A DNA stretch of 64,000 nucleotides, taken from the NCBI RefSeq assembly GCF_963169125.1, contig NC_084794.1:91867018-91931017 (forward strand). The letters run 5' to 3'. Both the position numbers and the translations under genes were made by a program. This document shows positions 43,827 to 55,164 of this stretch, piece by piece; within the stretch, counting starts at the first letter, position 1, and each line of letters starts with the position of its first letter. This stretch comes from Humulus lupulus (Eukaryota > Streptophyta > Magnoliopsida > Rosales > Cannabaceae). Under the pieces are notes generated by a model. The model saw nothing but the letters and a program-made list of their open reading frames with translations, did not search any database and was not told the origin of the DNA.

Positions 43827-46097
43827 TGTAATGCCCCAGATTCCCTATTATGGTTAATGGCTGGATTAGTAGGCCGGGAGGGCCATAATTGTTTAATTAT
43901 GCCATTTAATGTGTTTATGCATGTTTATGAGAATTATATTATAGTATAATGTTAATTGTACGCATGTCAGTGATATATGTTGAGACTACATTATGATGTG
44001 GGTTTGTTCGAGCTTTTCGACATGAGACGATCGCAGAATATTGATTAGCGGTTTAGTCACAATAGGTTTAAGTGTCGGGACTTGGGTTGAGTCTCGGGGT
44101 GATTTTGATGGTTAGAGTGTTACCGGGAGATAAAGGGTAATGGGTTGTGATTATTGGCATTTGAGGACATTGAGACTAGCGGGAATTGGAGAGCGTTAAT
44201 TATGATTAACGAGTTAGGAGGGAAGTACCAAATATGCCCTTGGGAGCCTTTAGAAACTATTAATTGACCTAGGGGTAAAATGGTCATTTCACCCCTAGGA
44301 TAGATATAACTCTTGATGGCTGAAGAAAGTAGTGGAAAAACAGAGTATGCAAAGAGTTCTCCCGTACCTTCTTCTCCTCACCGTTCTTTGTGGTTTCTGA
44401 ACCAATTTTGAGGATTCAAGCTTAGGAAGCAAGCCTTGGGAGTTTAGGAGTGTGTTCCACCATTGAAGACCATCATAAGCCAAGCTTTGGGTAAGTTTCT
44501 AACCATGGTTTTCTCTGGTTTGCCCTGTTTTGGCTTTGTTTTGCAGCTGTGATTACTAGGGTGAATTCATGGTTTTGTTGGGAGTTTTTTCTAGGGTTCC
44601 CATGCTTGTGATGTTTGGGGTGTGTTGGGATGGTTTTTGGGTTTATTTGGCATCAAGAATAGGATTTGGAAGCTTCGAAATCGAGTTAGAATCGAAGGAG
44701 TTGAAGAAGGTCGGTTCAGGGGAGTTTGGGCCTGGAGGTAGCGCTACAGCGCCCACCCTAGGGCGCTATAGTGCTCCTCAGGAGGCTTTCTGGCACTTGG
44801 GCGGTTCTGAGTATAGCATTGTGGTGCTAGGGGTTGAGCGCTGTAGCGCTACCTTGTTCCTTCCAAACCCCGTTTTGAGTGTTTTTAAGGGTTTTTGACT
44901 TGGGGTTTCAATCCTTAAGGCCCGGGATCGAATCTACTCACAGTGTGAGCATGTTTCGAGGTCCCGAGGGTGGTGCTTAGGTTAAGACCCTATTATTATG
45001 GATTCTCATTAATGGAGGTTATAATTGGTTGTGATTAGGTAACCGCTAAGGAACTAAAAGATCGATCGTTCTCAGGAGTCGTCTTTATCGTACTTCCCGC
45101 TCGAACCTGAGGTAAGAAAATAGTGTATGGATACAGTTGCACCCTGTACAGGTATATGACATGCATGGTTTGATATTGAGGCATGTTGGTTGATATATGT
45201 GAACGTGGATTGCACATTAAATGCTAATGAATGCTGATTATCTGTTTAAGACACTGACTAGTCAGGGACGACTCTAAAGTCGATGATCACGCATTGAATG
45301 GCTCTATGGCATTACTGCGAGACCGGCCCTAAGGTCGATGAACTTATAAGCGCTTGCCTGGTCTACGACCAGATGTCTATAGACAAGGTATACGACCCCG
45401 GTGACTGTTAGTCACGTGGCTAAAGGACGTTGTCCATAGCTTCGACTCTATAGTCGTGAGGAAGGTTATGTTGGTGACTAATCACCATGCACCTGTCCTT
45501 GTCGAACATACGAAAGAATCACTTTACCGTTAAGCCCTGGTGACCCTACCGTCACATGGCTAGAGGGACCAATGCTCATTATCGTGGCTTTTGGCTATTG
45601 TCATCTATTTGTTTGGACTGAGAGTCCTGAAGGGTTGTTATGATCGTTGTTGATATTATATCATGTCTTATTGTGTTTTCTTGCTGGGCCTTGGCTCATG
45701 GGTGCTATGTGGTGCAGGTAAAGGGAAGGAAAAGCTTAAGCAGCCTTGAGTGGAGAGCTTGGGCGATGTTGTGTACATACAGGGCCGCTTGACCGCCACG
45801 GTCAAGGAGTTCTCAGAGGGACTAGGGGTTTACCCTATTTTTGCCACTTAGGCCGACGGGGATTGTAAATTTGGAACTGTAGCGACTCTTTTGTATTACG
45901 AACTACTTGTAAACATTTTGAAAGGCTCATGAGCAGTTTATTTACTTAATGAAATGTACCCTTTCCTTTTTACTGGTTTTCTACCTTAACCTGATAATAA
46001 CACTTAGATCACGTTTTTAACCAAAGGACTCGGGTAGCGGGTCAAATTTCCGGTTCACCGTTCATCGTAACTGTTCTGGGGTAACCAGGGCATTACA
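43827..46097 (+). repeat. Element C 3' LTR (2271 bp)
   Basis: It starts TGTAATGCCCC and ends GGCATTACA. Many of its differences from the 5' LTR are A/G or C/T changes, with some at CG sites (for example near 44771 and 44818). Confidence 0.95.
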
Positions 46098-48634
46098 TTC
46101 ACCTTCTCCAAGTAGGCTGCCATCTTGGGTCCCCTCGCCTGGTACTCCCCCTTTACTTGGCATACTACCAATTGAGAGTCACTGAAGATATGAAGGCGCA
46201 CCACTCTCAGTTCCTGGGCTAAATGCAGGCCAGCTAGGAGCGCTTCGTACTCTGCCTCATTATTGGAGTCCTCAAACCCAAATCGGATTGCGCAATACAT
46301 TCTGTGTCCCTCGGGCCCAGTCATCATGATGCCCGCTTCTGATCCTCCTTCATTCGAGGCCCCATCAACATGCAAACTCCACTCCTCTAAACCTCCTAGC
46401 TCTTCCTCCATAACAGGCTGCTCCCCTTCTTCATTCCTTCCTTCATTCGGCTGATGGGTGAGCTCTACTATAAAATCTGCCAGCACCTGTCCATTGATGG
46501 AAGCCCTTGGGGTGTATACAATGTCAAATTGACTCAGCTCGATCGACCATTTCATCAACCTTCCTGAGGTCTCAGGTTTATGCAAGACCTGCCTCAAAGG
46601 ACTATCTGTCAGGACTTCAATTGTATGTGCATGAAAGTAAGGCCTCAACTTCCTCGAAGCCACTACTAATGCATTGGCCAATTTCTTGATCTCCGGATAC
46701 CGGTTCTCCGCATCTACCAAACGCTTGCTGATATAGTATACGGGTTGTTGCTGCTTCTTCTCTCCTTTAACCAAGGCTGCGCTGATGGCATGCTCAGACA
46801 CCGCCAAGTATAGGTACAACTTCTCGCCCTTCTCTGGCTTTGCCAACAGGGGTGGCTTCCCCAGATGCTCTTTCAGCTTGACAAATGCTTCCTCACATTT
46901 TTCATCCCAAGCGAACTTTTTGATCCATTTGAGGATGTCAAAGAATGGGAGGCACTTGTCGGTGGACCTTGAGATAAACCTATTAAGGGCCGCCACCCTT
47001 CCCGTTAGGCACTGCACCTCATTCTTATTCTTTGGTGGGCTCATCTCTATTAGTGCCCTTATCTTGTCAGGATTGGCCTCGATGCCTCTGGAATTGACCA
47101 TGAAGCCCAAGAATTTTCCTGAGGATACCCCGAAGGTGCACTTGACTGGATTCAACTTCATCTGGTATTTCCTGAGCGTGTCAAACATCTCACCAAGGTC
47201 TTTGTTGAGCTCTGCTGCTTCTTTGGTCTTCACTAACATGTCATCCACATACACCTCCATATTCCTTCCTATCTAGTTGGCGAACATTTTATTCACCAAC
47301 CTCTGATAGGTGGCTCCCGCGTTTTTGAGCCCGAAGGGCATCACCTTGTAACAGTAGAGCCCTTTTTCTGTGATGAATGACGTGTGCTCTTCATCTGCCA
47401 GGTTCATTGGGATTTGGTTGTATCCTGAGTAGGCATCCATGAAACTCAGTAACTCATGTCTTGCCGTCGCATCTACTAGCTGATCTATCCTGGGAAGTGG
47501 GAAGCTGTCCTTAGGACAAGCTTTATTCAAGTTCGTGAAATCAACGCAAGTTCTCCATTTCCCATTCGGCTTCGGCACGAGTACTGGGTTCGATACCCAC
47601 ACAGGGTAGAAAGACTCACGGATGAACCCGTTGGCCTTCAGCTTGTCAACCTCCTCCTTTAATGTTGCGTATCTTGTTGGGTCTAGCGCCCGCCTCTTTT
47701 GCCTGACGGGCCTTGCTTTTGGGGAGATATTCAGGTGGTCGCATATCACACTGGGGTCTATGCCCACCATGTCCTCATGACTCCATGCAAACACGTCTAG
47801 ATTATCTTTCAAAAATTTCATCAACTCCTCCTTCACGTCACCTTGCAGGCTTCTCCCTATCTTCAATTTCTTTAGGGGTTCCTCCGTCACCGTAACCTCC
47901 TCTACTTCTTCTACTGGTTCTGCTCTTGACTCATCCACGACTCGAGGGTCCAGCTCCTGCGGACCCCCGGTGGGCATACATAGCGCCTCATGTATCACCA
48001 TGGCCATTGGCTCCCGCGGTTTCGCAGGCGCGCGGAGTGAGGTGTTGTAGCACTCCCTCGCCTCCTTCTGTTCCCCCTTCATAGTAGCGACCTCTCCTGG
48101 AGTAGGGAACTTGACAACCAAGTGATATATTGAAGTTATGGCTTCCAATTCTCTTAGGGAGGGTCTCCCCAATACCGCGTTGAAAGCTGATGCACAATCT
48201 ACTACAACAAAGTTAGACATAACCGTGGTCTGTCGGGGTTGCTCCCCCATGGTAAGTGTCAATTCGATCATTCCAAGGGGTTGCACTGAGTCCCCTGTGA
48301 ATCCGTATAGGGACGACTGGCAGGGCTTCTGATGACGAATGCTCAGTCCCATCTTTTCCAAAGCAGGGCGATATAGGATGTCTACCGAGCTCCCGTTGTC
48401 CACTAGGACTCGATGCACACGCATATTTGCCAATTGAACTGTCAGCACCAGCAGATCATTGTAGGGAAAGTGTACCCCCTGTGCGTCCTCCTCAGTGAAC
48501 GTTATCGATTCGTTTTCACCCTTGAAACTGATGCAGGGAGGCGGACTTCGCCGAGCCTCTCTTGCATATCTATCTCGCCCCTTCCTAGAGTCTCCCCCAA
48601 ATCCTGGGCCTCCAAAAATGGTTCGGACCTCCCC
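46098..48634 (-). pseudogene. pol: Element B pol, 5' portion: protease, RT, RNase H, start of second RNase H
   Basis: One minus-strand frame has an in-frame TAG at 47273-47275 at an expected Gln, and is bounded upstream by a TAG at 48635-48637. The protease reads VDNGSSVDILY near 48400 (Asn at the usual Ser/Thr position). RT has the FMDAYSGYNQIP block and YVDD at 47240-47251. The first RNase H again lacks the canonical first Asp (LYLAVSEHAIS). The second RNase H starts LHVDGASNEGG near 46375 and is cut at 46098 by element C. Comparison with elements A and E supports every domain. Confidence 0.93.
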
Positions 48635-50559
48635 CTATATTTCTGGGGCTCGCTCTTGTGCCTGGGGTGCCACGGGATCGTCCTCTGGCCTTTGCCTATC
48701 TCTCCTGACATAGCGGCCCAGGTGTCCCCGGCGGATGAGCTCCTCAATTTCCTCCTTCAGATGGATACACTCTGCCGTGGTGTGTCCGATGTCCTTGTGG
48801 TATTGGCAGTATCTACTGGGGTCCCTTTTGGACCGATCCTTTCTCATTGGTGGGGGCTTTTTGAAGGGCACTCGATCTTCGTTGGTGATGTAAATATGCT
48901 CCCTGGTATCTGTGAGGTTCGTATAGTAAGTATAAGCCGCTTGCCTATGATCACCCCCTCGTTTGTTTTTTCTTTGCTGGTCATCTCTTGACCCATCGTA
49001 CGTCCTTTTCTTCTTCGCTACATTCGATCCGTCGTTAGTTGGGGGCTTCGCGTGGGGCTCCTCCTTCCCCGCCTTTAGGTTTGCGTGGCCATCCTCCACA
49101 TGGATGTACTTCTGCGCTCTCTCATAGAAGTCATCTAAGTCGGTGACTTCCCTCTTCAACATGTTGTCCCATAACTTGCTTCCTGGGAGCACTCCAGCGG
49201 TAATGGCCATTTTTAACTCTCGGCGCGTTAGGCTCCCCACTTTTGTGGCCTCTATATTGAATTGGTGAATGTAGCTCTTCAGGCTCTCATTCTCCCCTTG
49301 CTTCACGTTGGCCAGGCTGGTACCTGGCATCGTGTAGTCCCGCACGGATGGTGTTGTTGGAGGAATTCGTCAGAAAACTGTTGCCAGGACCTGATGGACC
49401 CCAGCCTTAGTCTTTTGAACCATTTGTAAGCGGTTCCTTTCAGAGTAACAGCGAAGAAATGGCACCCGGCACCACTTCCGATCCCCCTCAGTTTCATCAG
49501 ATCATTAAATGCATCCAGGTGGTATTTCAAATCCGTGTTCCCTTCGTAAGGGGTCATATTGGGCTCCTTAAAATTGGCAGGGAGTCGGATTGCCTGAATT
49601 TCTCTCACAAAGGGCGACTCATGTTCGAAGTCCTCCTCAAAGGCCTGGTCGCCTGACGCGGTGACGATCTTGCTCCGCAGGCTCCTCATCTCCGTGTCTA
49701 GGTCCTGCCTCCTCTTGCTGAGAGTGTCCCTCAAAGCGGATGGGCTAAGATCCGCCTTTCCCTTGCCTCCTTGAGGCGCCACAGGGGGCGCGGTCCCTTT
49801 GCTCGCCCTCTTCTTATTGAGCTCCTCCCGCAAGTCTGAGGGTGCTCTTTTAGAGGTGACCTCGTCCTCATTGCGAGGGGCAGCGTTGGTCCTCGGCGCT
49901 GGCTTCTGGGCCTGCTTAGGCGGTTCGGGGTGATCACGTTGCTTCATTCAGGGGGTGTTACTGGTTGAATGTCGGGTTCTCCCATCATCTACTGGTACAG
50001 TGGTCTCCACCCCATCCTTGCTCTTCTCTTTCCTCTTAGGCAAGGTTACGCTTGACTTACCCTGCAGCAGGCCGTTCAGGACCTCTTGCATGTTTTCCAA
50101 GGTGGTTTCCAACCTTTGGTTCTTACGGTGGAGCTCACGTATTTCCTCTTCGTAAAACCGGGATTTCGAACTCGAGCTCACAGAGTGGACCCGGGGGTGC
50201 TTATCATGCCTACGGGCAGAAGGGCCCGGGTCTTGCCGGCCAGAGTTCGGTGCCTGCGGTGGTTTTGGAGGAGGGAACTCGTCAGCGTTTACCGGTGGTG
50301 CTCTTGGAGGACTTCCTCCAGGTGGAGCGGCTGGTGACGAGACCACCCTATCACCTCCGTGAACCTCAAGGTCTTTCGGGGGCTCCACGTCTTTGGGTGG
50401 AGGAGCGTCCTTCATGGAGGCCTTCAGCTGGACTCCGTTCAGGTGAACCTCTACCTCCTGTGGCTCCCTCAGTCGCTTTGAGCGTCTTGGCATCTTCTTC
50501 TTGCCAGAAACAATGGTGGAACAGTAGCTTGAAACTAACGTTCCCACAGACGGCGCCAA
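48635..50559 (-). pseudogene. gag: Element B gag, broken
   Basis: The N-terminal part (50559-49948) is basic and Pro-rich, with a helical stretch ELHRKNQRLETTLENMQEV near 50130. A TGA at 49948-49950 interrupts it. The gag domain follows (PNMTPYEGNTDLKYHLDAFN; YKWFKRLRLGSIRSWQQFSD), a frameshift near 49345-49360 changes frame, and then come SLKSYIHQFNIEATKVG and a Cys/His motif, CQYHKDIGHTTAECIHLKEE, near 48780. A TAG at 48635-48637 separates it from the protease. Confidence 0.9.
50542..50559 (-). other. Primer binding site of element B
   Basis: The minus strand reads TGGCGCCGTCTGTGGGAA, starting three bases inside the LTR. It differs from the sites of elements A/E and of D although the Tat-type layout is shared. 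Tat elements of the Ogre type are reported to use an Arg tRNA; I cannot confirm that here. Confidence 0.85.
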
Positions 50560-50561
50560 AC

Positions 50562-52306
50562 TGTTGACGATGAGAACTCGTCAACTAAGTTGAGTTGGAA
50601 AAATTATCAAATCTAGATCACTAATCGGAAAGCTGTAAAAACTTGAACAATTATTCAAGAACAATGATAGAACAATAATGAAGAATTCAGTCTTTCATTC
50701 ACACTCAAGCCTCTGCTACAGTAAAATTTCCAACCCTTTTTCAGGTGGTCTTATAGTCCATTTTATAGTAGGCTCTAATGGTCTTAGGTACATAGTGGTC
50801 CAGGAGACCATAGGGTACATAAGTACTATGTCAGGGGAGTGGCTTCAGAGGTTGTGGTCGTACATCCAGCATAGGAGCAGGTGTCAGGAGAATGCCTCCA
50901 CTACTTGTCTGTACCCATGTCTGATGAGTGGTGGCAGGCGTAGTGGCGCAGGAGGTAGTGGTGTCGGCTCTGACCTATGGCCGTAGACGTACGGACCATG
51001 ACTCTTACCCCAGCAGTCTCACTGGCACTGGTATCCGTACTCAGTACTAGGTCATACAAATGTGTCCCATTCGACTCGTACTGGAGCCTCTAAGCATAGG
51101 GGTCTCAAGGTGTAAGGAATGGGGCCTTGGGTATGTGTTATGGTCCCGGCGTGAGGTGGAGATCTTGGATCCTTGGCACGAGATGCCTGAAGCCTCCCGA
51201 GGTCACTCATGAGTCCGGTTGATAGGCATGTGGCCTTGGCGGACGTCTAAGGATGCGTGACGAGACGCCCTCCTTGCGACCTCCTTGGTGACTCGGCTCC
51301 CTAGCTGCTCACGAGGCCCTTCTCCTCTTATGAGGCCACGCGAGGCCATGCTTGGACGAGGCCATGCGTGACGAGGCCATGCGAGGCTCTACTTGGCGAG
51401 GCCATGCGAGGCCCTACTTGGCGAGGTCGTGCGGGGCCATACTTGGCGAGGCCTTGCGAGGCCATACTGGGCGAGGCTACCCGAGGCCCTACTTGGCGAG
51501 GCCATGCGAGGCCCTACTTGGCGAGGCCATGCAAGGCCCTACTTGGTGAGGCCGTGCGAGGCCATACTCGGCGAGGCCAGGCGAGGCGCTACTTGGCGAG
51601 GCCATGCGTGGCGAGGCCGTGCGAGGCCATACTTGGGGAGGCTACGCGAGGCCCTACTTGGCGAGGCCATGCGTGGCGAGGTCGTGCTCGGCCATACTTG
51701 GCGAGGCCATGCGAGGCCATACTGGGCGAGGCTACGCGAGGCCCTACTTGGCGAGGCCATGCGTGACGAGGCCATGTGAGGCCCTACTTGGCGAGGCCAT
51801 GCGTGGAGAGGCCGTGCGAGGCCATACTCGGCGAGGCCAGGCGAGGCCCTACATGGCGAGGCCATGCGAGGCCCTACTTGGCGAGGCTACGCGAGGCCAT
51901 ATTACTTGGGCGAGGCCATGGGCGCGACGCCGAGAGGTTCCAGGGAGGCCACTTGATCACTTCGGCCTATGGCAAGGCGAGGCCATTTCGGCCTACGAGG
52001 CGAGGCCACCTGGGCCTATGGCGAGGCGGGGCCACTTGGTCACTTCGGCCTATGGCGAGGCGAGGCCACTTGGTCACTTTGGCCTATGGCGAGGCGAGGG
52101 CTCACGGGGGCACTCGGGTGCGCGCATAAGGACGCGAGGTGGGGCCTTACGTGGGCAGATGGGTGCGCGCATAAGGGCGCGAGGTGGAGCCTCACGTGGG
52201 CACTTGGATGCGGGTCACTGATGGCTGCGCGTCATGAGACCCTTGAGGCTTAGGCGGTACCCACTCAAGGCCAGGCCAGACCTTAGGTGAAATTTGAGCG
52301 TCTACA
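50562..52306 (-). repeat. Element B 5' LTR (1745 bp)
   Basis: It has the same ends as the 3' LTR and is followed by CTTTA. The GC-rich array (about 51345-51900) is longer than in the 3' LTR. Outside the array the two LTRs align closely. Confidence 0.95.
51345..51900. repeat. GC-rich 25-bp minisatellite in the element B 5' LTR
   Basis: It uses the same unit family as the array at 23735-24190, but with a different unit number and order. It accounts for nearly all of the LTR length difference. Confidence 0.92.
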
Positions 52307-53500
52307 CTTTATATGATAAAAATATTGCCAAGGAAGCCTAGATTTAAGATGCTTGTAAGTTGAAAGTGCTTGTCTTATATTAGGCAATATTTTCCCTCAT
52401 TTATTGTGTTTAGTTTTATTAATTGATTATAAATGCTTGCCTTATATTGAACTCAGAAAATAAAAGAACTTCACTGGTTCTATAGCAAGATTTTACATGA
52501 TCTTTCTACATCTTCTCTTCCATGCCACTTAGTCTCAAATTTGGGTTTGTTGAATTGGTTGCAGAACAAACCAACATGCATTGGAAGGCATTCCTTTGGT
52601 GATCAATACTAAGCCACTTATACAATTATTAATGGATCTAGAAAACTAAAATTGGTTTATGGTAATTTCTGACCAAAGGATCACTCATTTAGTTTTTAAT
52701 ATTTATTGGATTTGCACACTTTTGATAAAAATGAATAAAGATTGTTATTTTTGTTTTGGATTCTATTATTATTGTGTATTATTTGTTACTTTAACAAATT
52801 TTTTAATAGGGTTTGTATTTGTTAGCGAGATTTTTAGCGAATAGAACTTGCTTTGCTAGCCATGAAAATTGACAACCCAGTTTTGAAAATAACATGTACA
52901 CGATAATTGTGCTAGTTTGTTTTCTTAGAATTAATTATGTTTTAGCTCTAGTAGTAATATATATTTTTTATATTCTTGTATACGTAGGGAGGGAGACACC
53001 ATCAGTTGCTGGAATCATTAACCCAGATGCTGAGGGATTTCAGAAACTCTTTTTTGGTAAAGAAAGCTAAAACTGAGAACTTCTCTCTTTGTACGGAAGC
53101 CTTGTAATTATTCTAGATTGATCATAGTGAAAACTCACATAGGCCAATTCCACTGAACCATGTATATTGTGGTGTTCTTTTGACTACTGTTTCTATCATT
53201 CATTAAAGTTTGGGATTTGTTTCTGTTTCTGGCATTATTTCTTGTTTGTGTTTGTTCTTTTTTCTAGTTCGTTTTGTTGGTGTTCTTGGCAGGTTATGAA
53301 AGGGTTCAATCACTTTCAATATCATACTCTTATACTAGGTACACTGACTATGATTTCAAGCTATATTTCTCGAACGTAGACATCTTAAAAAACCATGGTG
53401 AAAACATAAAAGAGTTGGGATTTCAGAAACTCAGATGCTGAGGGAGACACCATCAGTTGCTGGAATCATTAACCCAGATGCTAAGGGATTTCAGAAACTA
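52307..53500. other. Right flank of element B: AT-rich with a 59-bp direct duplication
   Basis: It begins with the CTTTA duplication of element B and continues the block interrupted at 22960. A 59-base segment (AGGGAGACACCATCAGTTGC...) at 52990-53048 recurs at 53441-53499 with one mismatch. In one frame it reads ETPSVAGIINPDA, which I cannot assign. No other gene is seen. Confidence 0.55.
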
Positions 53501-53709
53501 TTAATAGACCCACTCAAATATTGTCTTTCCTTTGCATTTTCATTCTCTATCATATCAATGCTTTCTGGTGTGCTTTCTTTCTCCATGTTGGTTGCTTTGT
53601 CCTTGGCTGAGATTTGTTCTTCTTACCTTACTTCTGGGGGTCTCTACTATTGGAGTACCAAGCTTGCTGGCCCAAAATGGTCACCATTTGCTTCATGGAT
53701 AACTGGTTG
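53501..53709 (+). pseudogene. Amino-acid permease (BAT1-like) exon fragment
   Basis: The open stretch encodes FAFSFSIISMLSGV, then LSLAEICSSYLTSGGLYYWS and KLAGPKWSPFASWITGW, a match to the first membrane helices and loop of plant bidirectional amino-acid transporters of the APC superfamily. About 25-30 residues between FSIIS and LAEICSS are missing compared with the family, so there is an internal deletion. A donor-like GTATAT follows TGG at the end. No start codon or further exons are visible up to 54524. It is a fragment, in the same orientation as the coatomer and ARF pieces. Confidence 0.82.
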
Positions 53710-54524
53710 GTATATAATAATATTCTTTTTCTAACTGTTAACTTGGGAAAATGTCTTTCTTCAATTTTTTCTAGTTGATTGTTTATACCTTGGCTTGGAG
53801 CTTTTAGAGTTTCATTTGTGGTCTAAGACTGTAATGCATGTACAGTACAAAGTCACCATTAGTAAGTATAGCACATGCTTTAATCTTAGCACTAGACCTT
53901 ATATATATATATATATGTATATAATTTAGTTAAATCAGTTAGTTTAGTTAAGTTATTGAGAGTAATTTTTAGCTTAGTACTGGACCTTATATGCCTAAAT
54001 TAGTTGAAATAGATAGTTTATTTAAGTATAGAGCTGTTTCTTACTTTTCTTGATTCTTCTTTGTGGCATGTATATATTGGTGCCCCTTGTATTCTGTATT
54101 CATTCAATTCAATACAATTTCATTTTCTTTCATAATATGGTATTAGAGAATAAAACTATTCTAGCTTCATTTATCTCCTATACTTTAAAAAGACAAGGTT
54201 CAAACTTGTATCTTAGGCATGTCTTTGACTAAATGAGATGTTCTTCATTGGAGATCATCACTTATAAATTTGTAAACTTGATTAGAACAAATTTTAAGGA
54301 GCCAGGGTCTGGTCTATCCTATATAGGGTCAAAAAGACTGATTTTTAATACAAAACAACTGTGCCAAATCCATCTTAGGAGCTAGGGTCTAGTCATATTA
54401 GCTATGTTCATCAAGATTTTGAAGCTGCATCTTTGAGATTTTTTCTTGAGATCCTCGAGAGTGACTTATTAAATGAGTCAGATGTAAGTTATTTTAGTTT
54501 ATCTAGGTTCCTATGTAATAAGTT
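53710..54524. other. AT-rich interval before element E
   Basis: It contains a TA microsatellite at about 53900-53926 and no recognisable coding sequence. GAGCCAGGGTCTGGTC and GAGCTAGGGTCTAGTC (near 54300 and 54379) form a short imperfect direct repeat. The last bases, AAGTT (54520-54524), are the presumed left target-site duplication of element E. Confidence 0.45.
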
Positions 54525-55116
54525 TGTTATCCAAAAAATTAGCATTGAAGACGTGGCAAGTGATCCCTGGACACGTGGCTGACACCTAGAAGAGCTCTGC
54601 TAGGGTATCGACCAGAGGACGTACTAGAAGCAGTAAGCAGCCCAGTCTTACCTGCGACCAGTCTGGTCGATAGTTCCGCATGCAATGTCATATTACTGTA
54701 AAGATCTTTGTAGATCCCGAATTTAACTCACACAATCTCCTGAATATCCGATTATTTAGGAGAGAATATTGGCAACTAAATCATGTAATCCCCCTTGAGC
54801 CTTATAATAGGAAAAGATAGCTCAAGGAAGGGACTTTTGGCTTTCGAATTATTTGAGATTAGATTAATTCTCCTTGGAATATTGTATTGTTCTTGAGAGG
54901 TTAGTGAAACTCATTGAACCCTTGTTCTTTGATCACTCCTTTGATTCCATATCAATAACAGTCTAAGTGGACGTAGGTCATTACCAGATCCTGGGGCCGA
55001 ACCACTATAAAAATATTGTGTTCTTATTACTTTTTGACATTACGTTCTTCTCAACACATTCATTCATATCAAGCATATTTTGACTCCGTGTCATTTGACC
55101 AAATTCTGGGTCAACA
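54525..55116 (+). repeat. Element E 5' LTR (592 bp)
   Basis: It starts TGTTATCCAAAAA and ends GGGTCAACA, three bases before the PBS. TATAATA at 54803-54809 is a candidate core promoter. There is no second LTR in the window for comparison, so the left boundary is inferred from the TG and the composition change. Confidence 0.75.
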
Positions 55117-55119
55117 TTC

Positions 55120-55138
55120 TGGTGCTTTCATTGAGAGC
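55120..55138 (+). other. Primer binding site of element E
   Basis: TGGTGCTTTCATTGAGAGC is identical to the element A site and has the same offset from the LTR. Confidence 0.9.
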
Positions 55139-55164
55139 TTGATTTATCATTGCTGAGAAAACTA

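Larger units (their letters stand above)
30252..46097 (+). mobile_element. Element C: Tekay/Del-like chromovirus (Ty3), inserted in element B pol
   Basis: Both LTRs are present (30252-32523 and 43827-46097), with TTCAC on each flank (30247-30251 and 46098-46102). The PBS matches initiator Met tRNA and a polypurine tract precedes the 3' LTR. Order is gag, PR, RT, RNase H, integrase, chromodomain-like tail in one frame, as in chromoviruses. Removing nested element D leaves about 9.6 kb. It is disabled by stops, one frameshift and at least two catalytic substitutions. Confidence 0.95.
22961..52306 (-). mobile_element. Element B: Tat-lineage Ty3 element, outermost of a three-level nest
   Basis: Both LTRs are present (22961-24595 and 50562-52306) and the element is flanked by CTTTA on both sides (22956-22960 and 52307-52311), so it is one insertion. 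It reads on the minus strand: PBS at 50542-50559, gag, PR-RT-RNaseH, second RNase H, integrase, spacer, then a plus-strand antisense ORF next to the 3' LTR. Removing the nested element C and one copy of its TSD leaves about 13.5 kb. Gag-pol carries in-frame stops and a frameshift, so this copy is inactive. Confidence 0.95.

Noticed and set aside
44569..44898. 109-codon frame in the element C 3' LTR
   Set aside because: It is broken in the 5' LTR at the matching position, so it is not conserved coding sequence.
48380..48420. Element B protease Asn in D-N-G as an inactivating mutation
   Set aside because: I recall this variant in related plant elements, so it may be the family form and cannot be called a defect here.
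51345..51900. CRISPR-like regular repeats
   Set aside because: Units are contiguous with no unique spacers, lie inside a plant LTR, and recur in the partner LTR.
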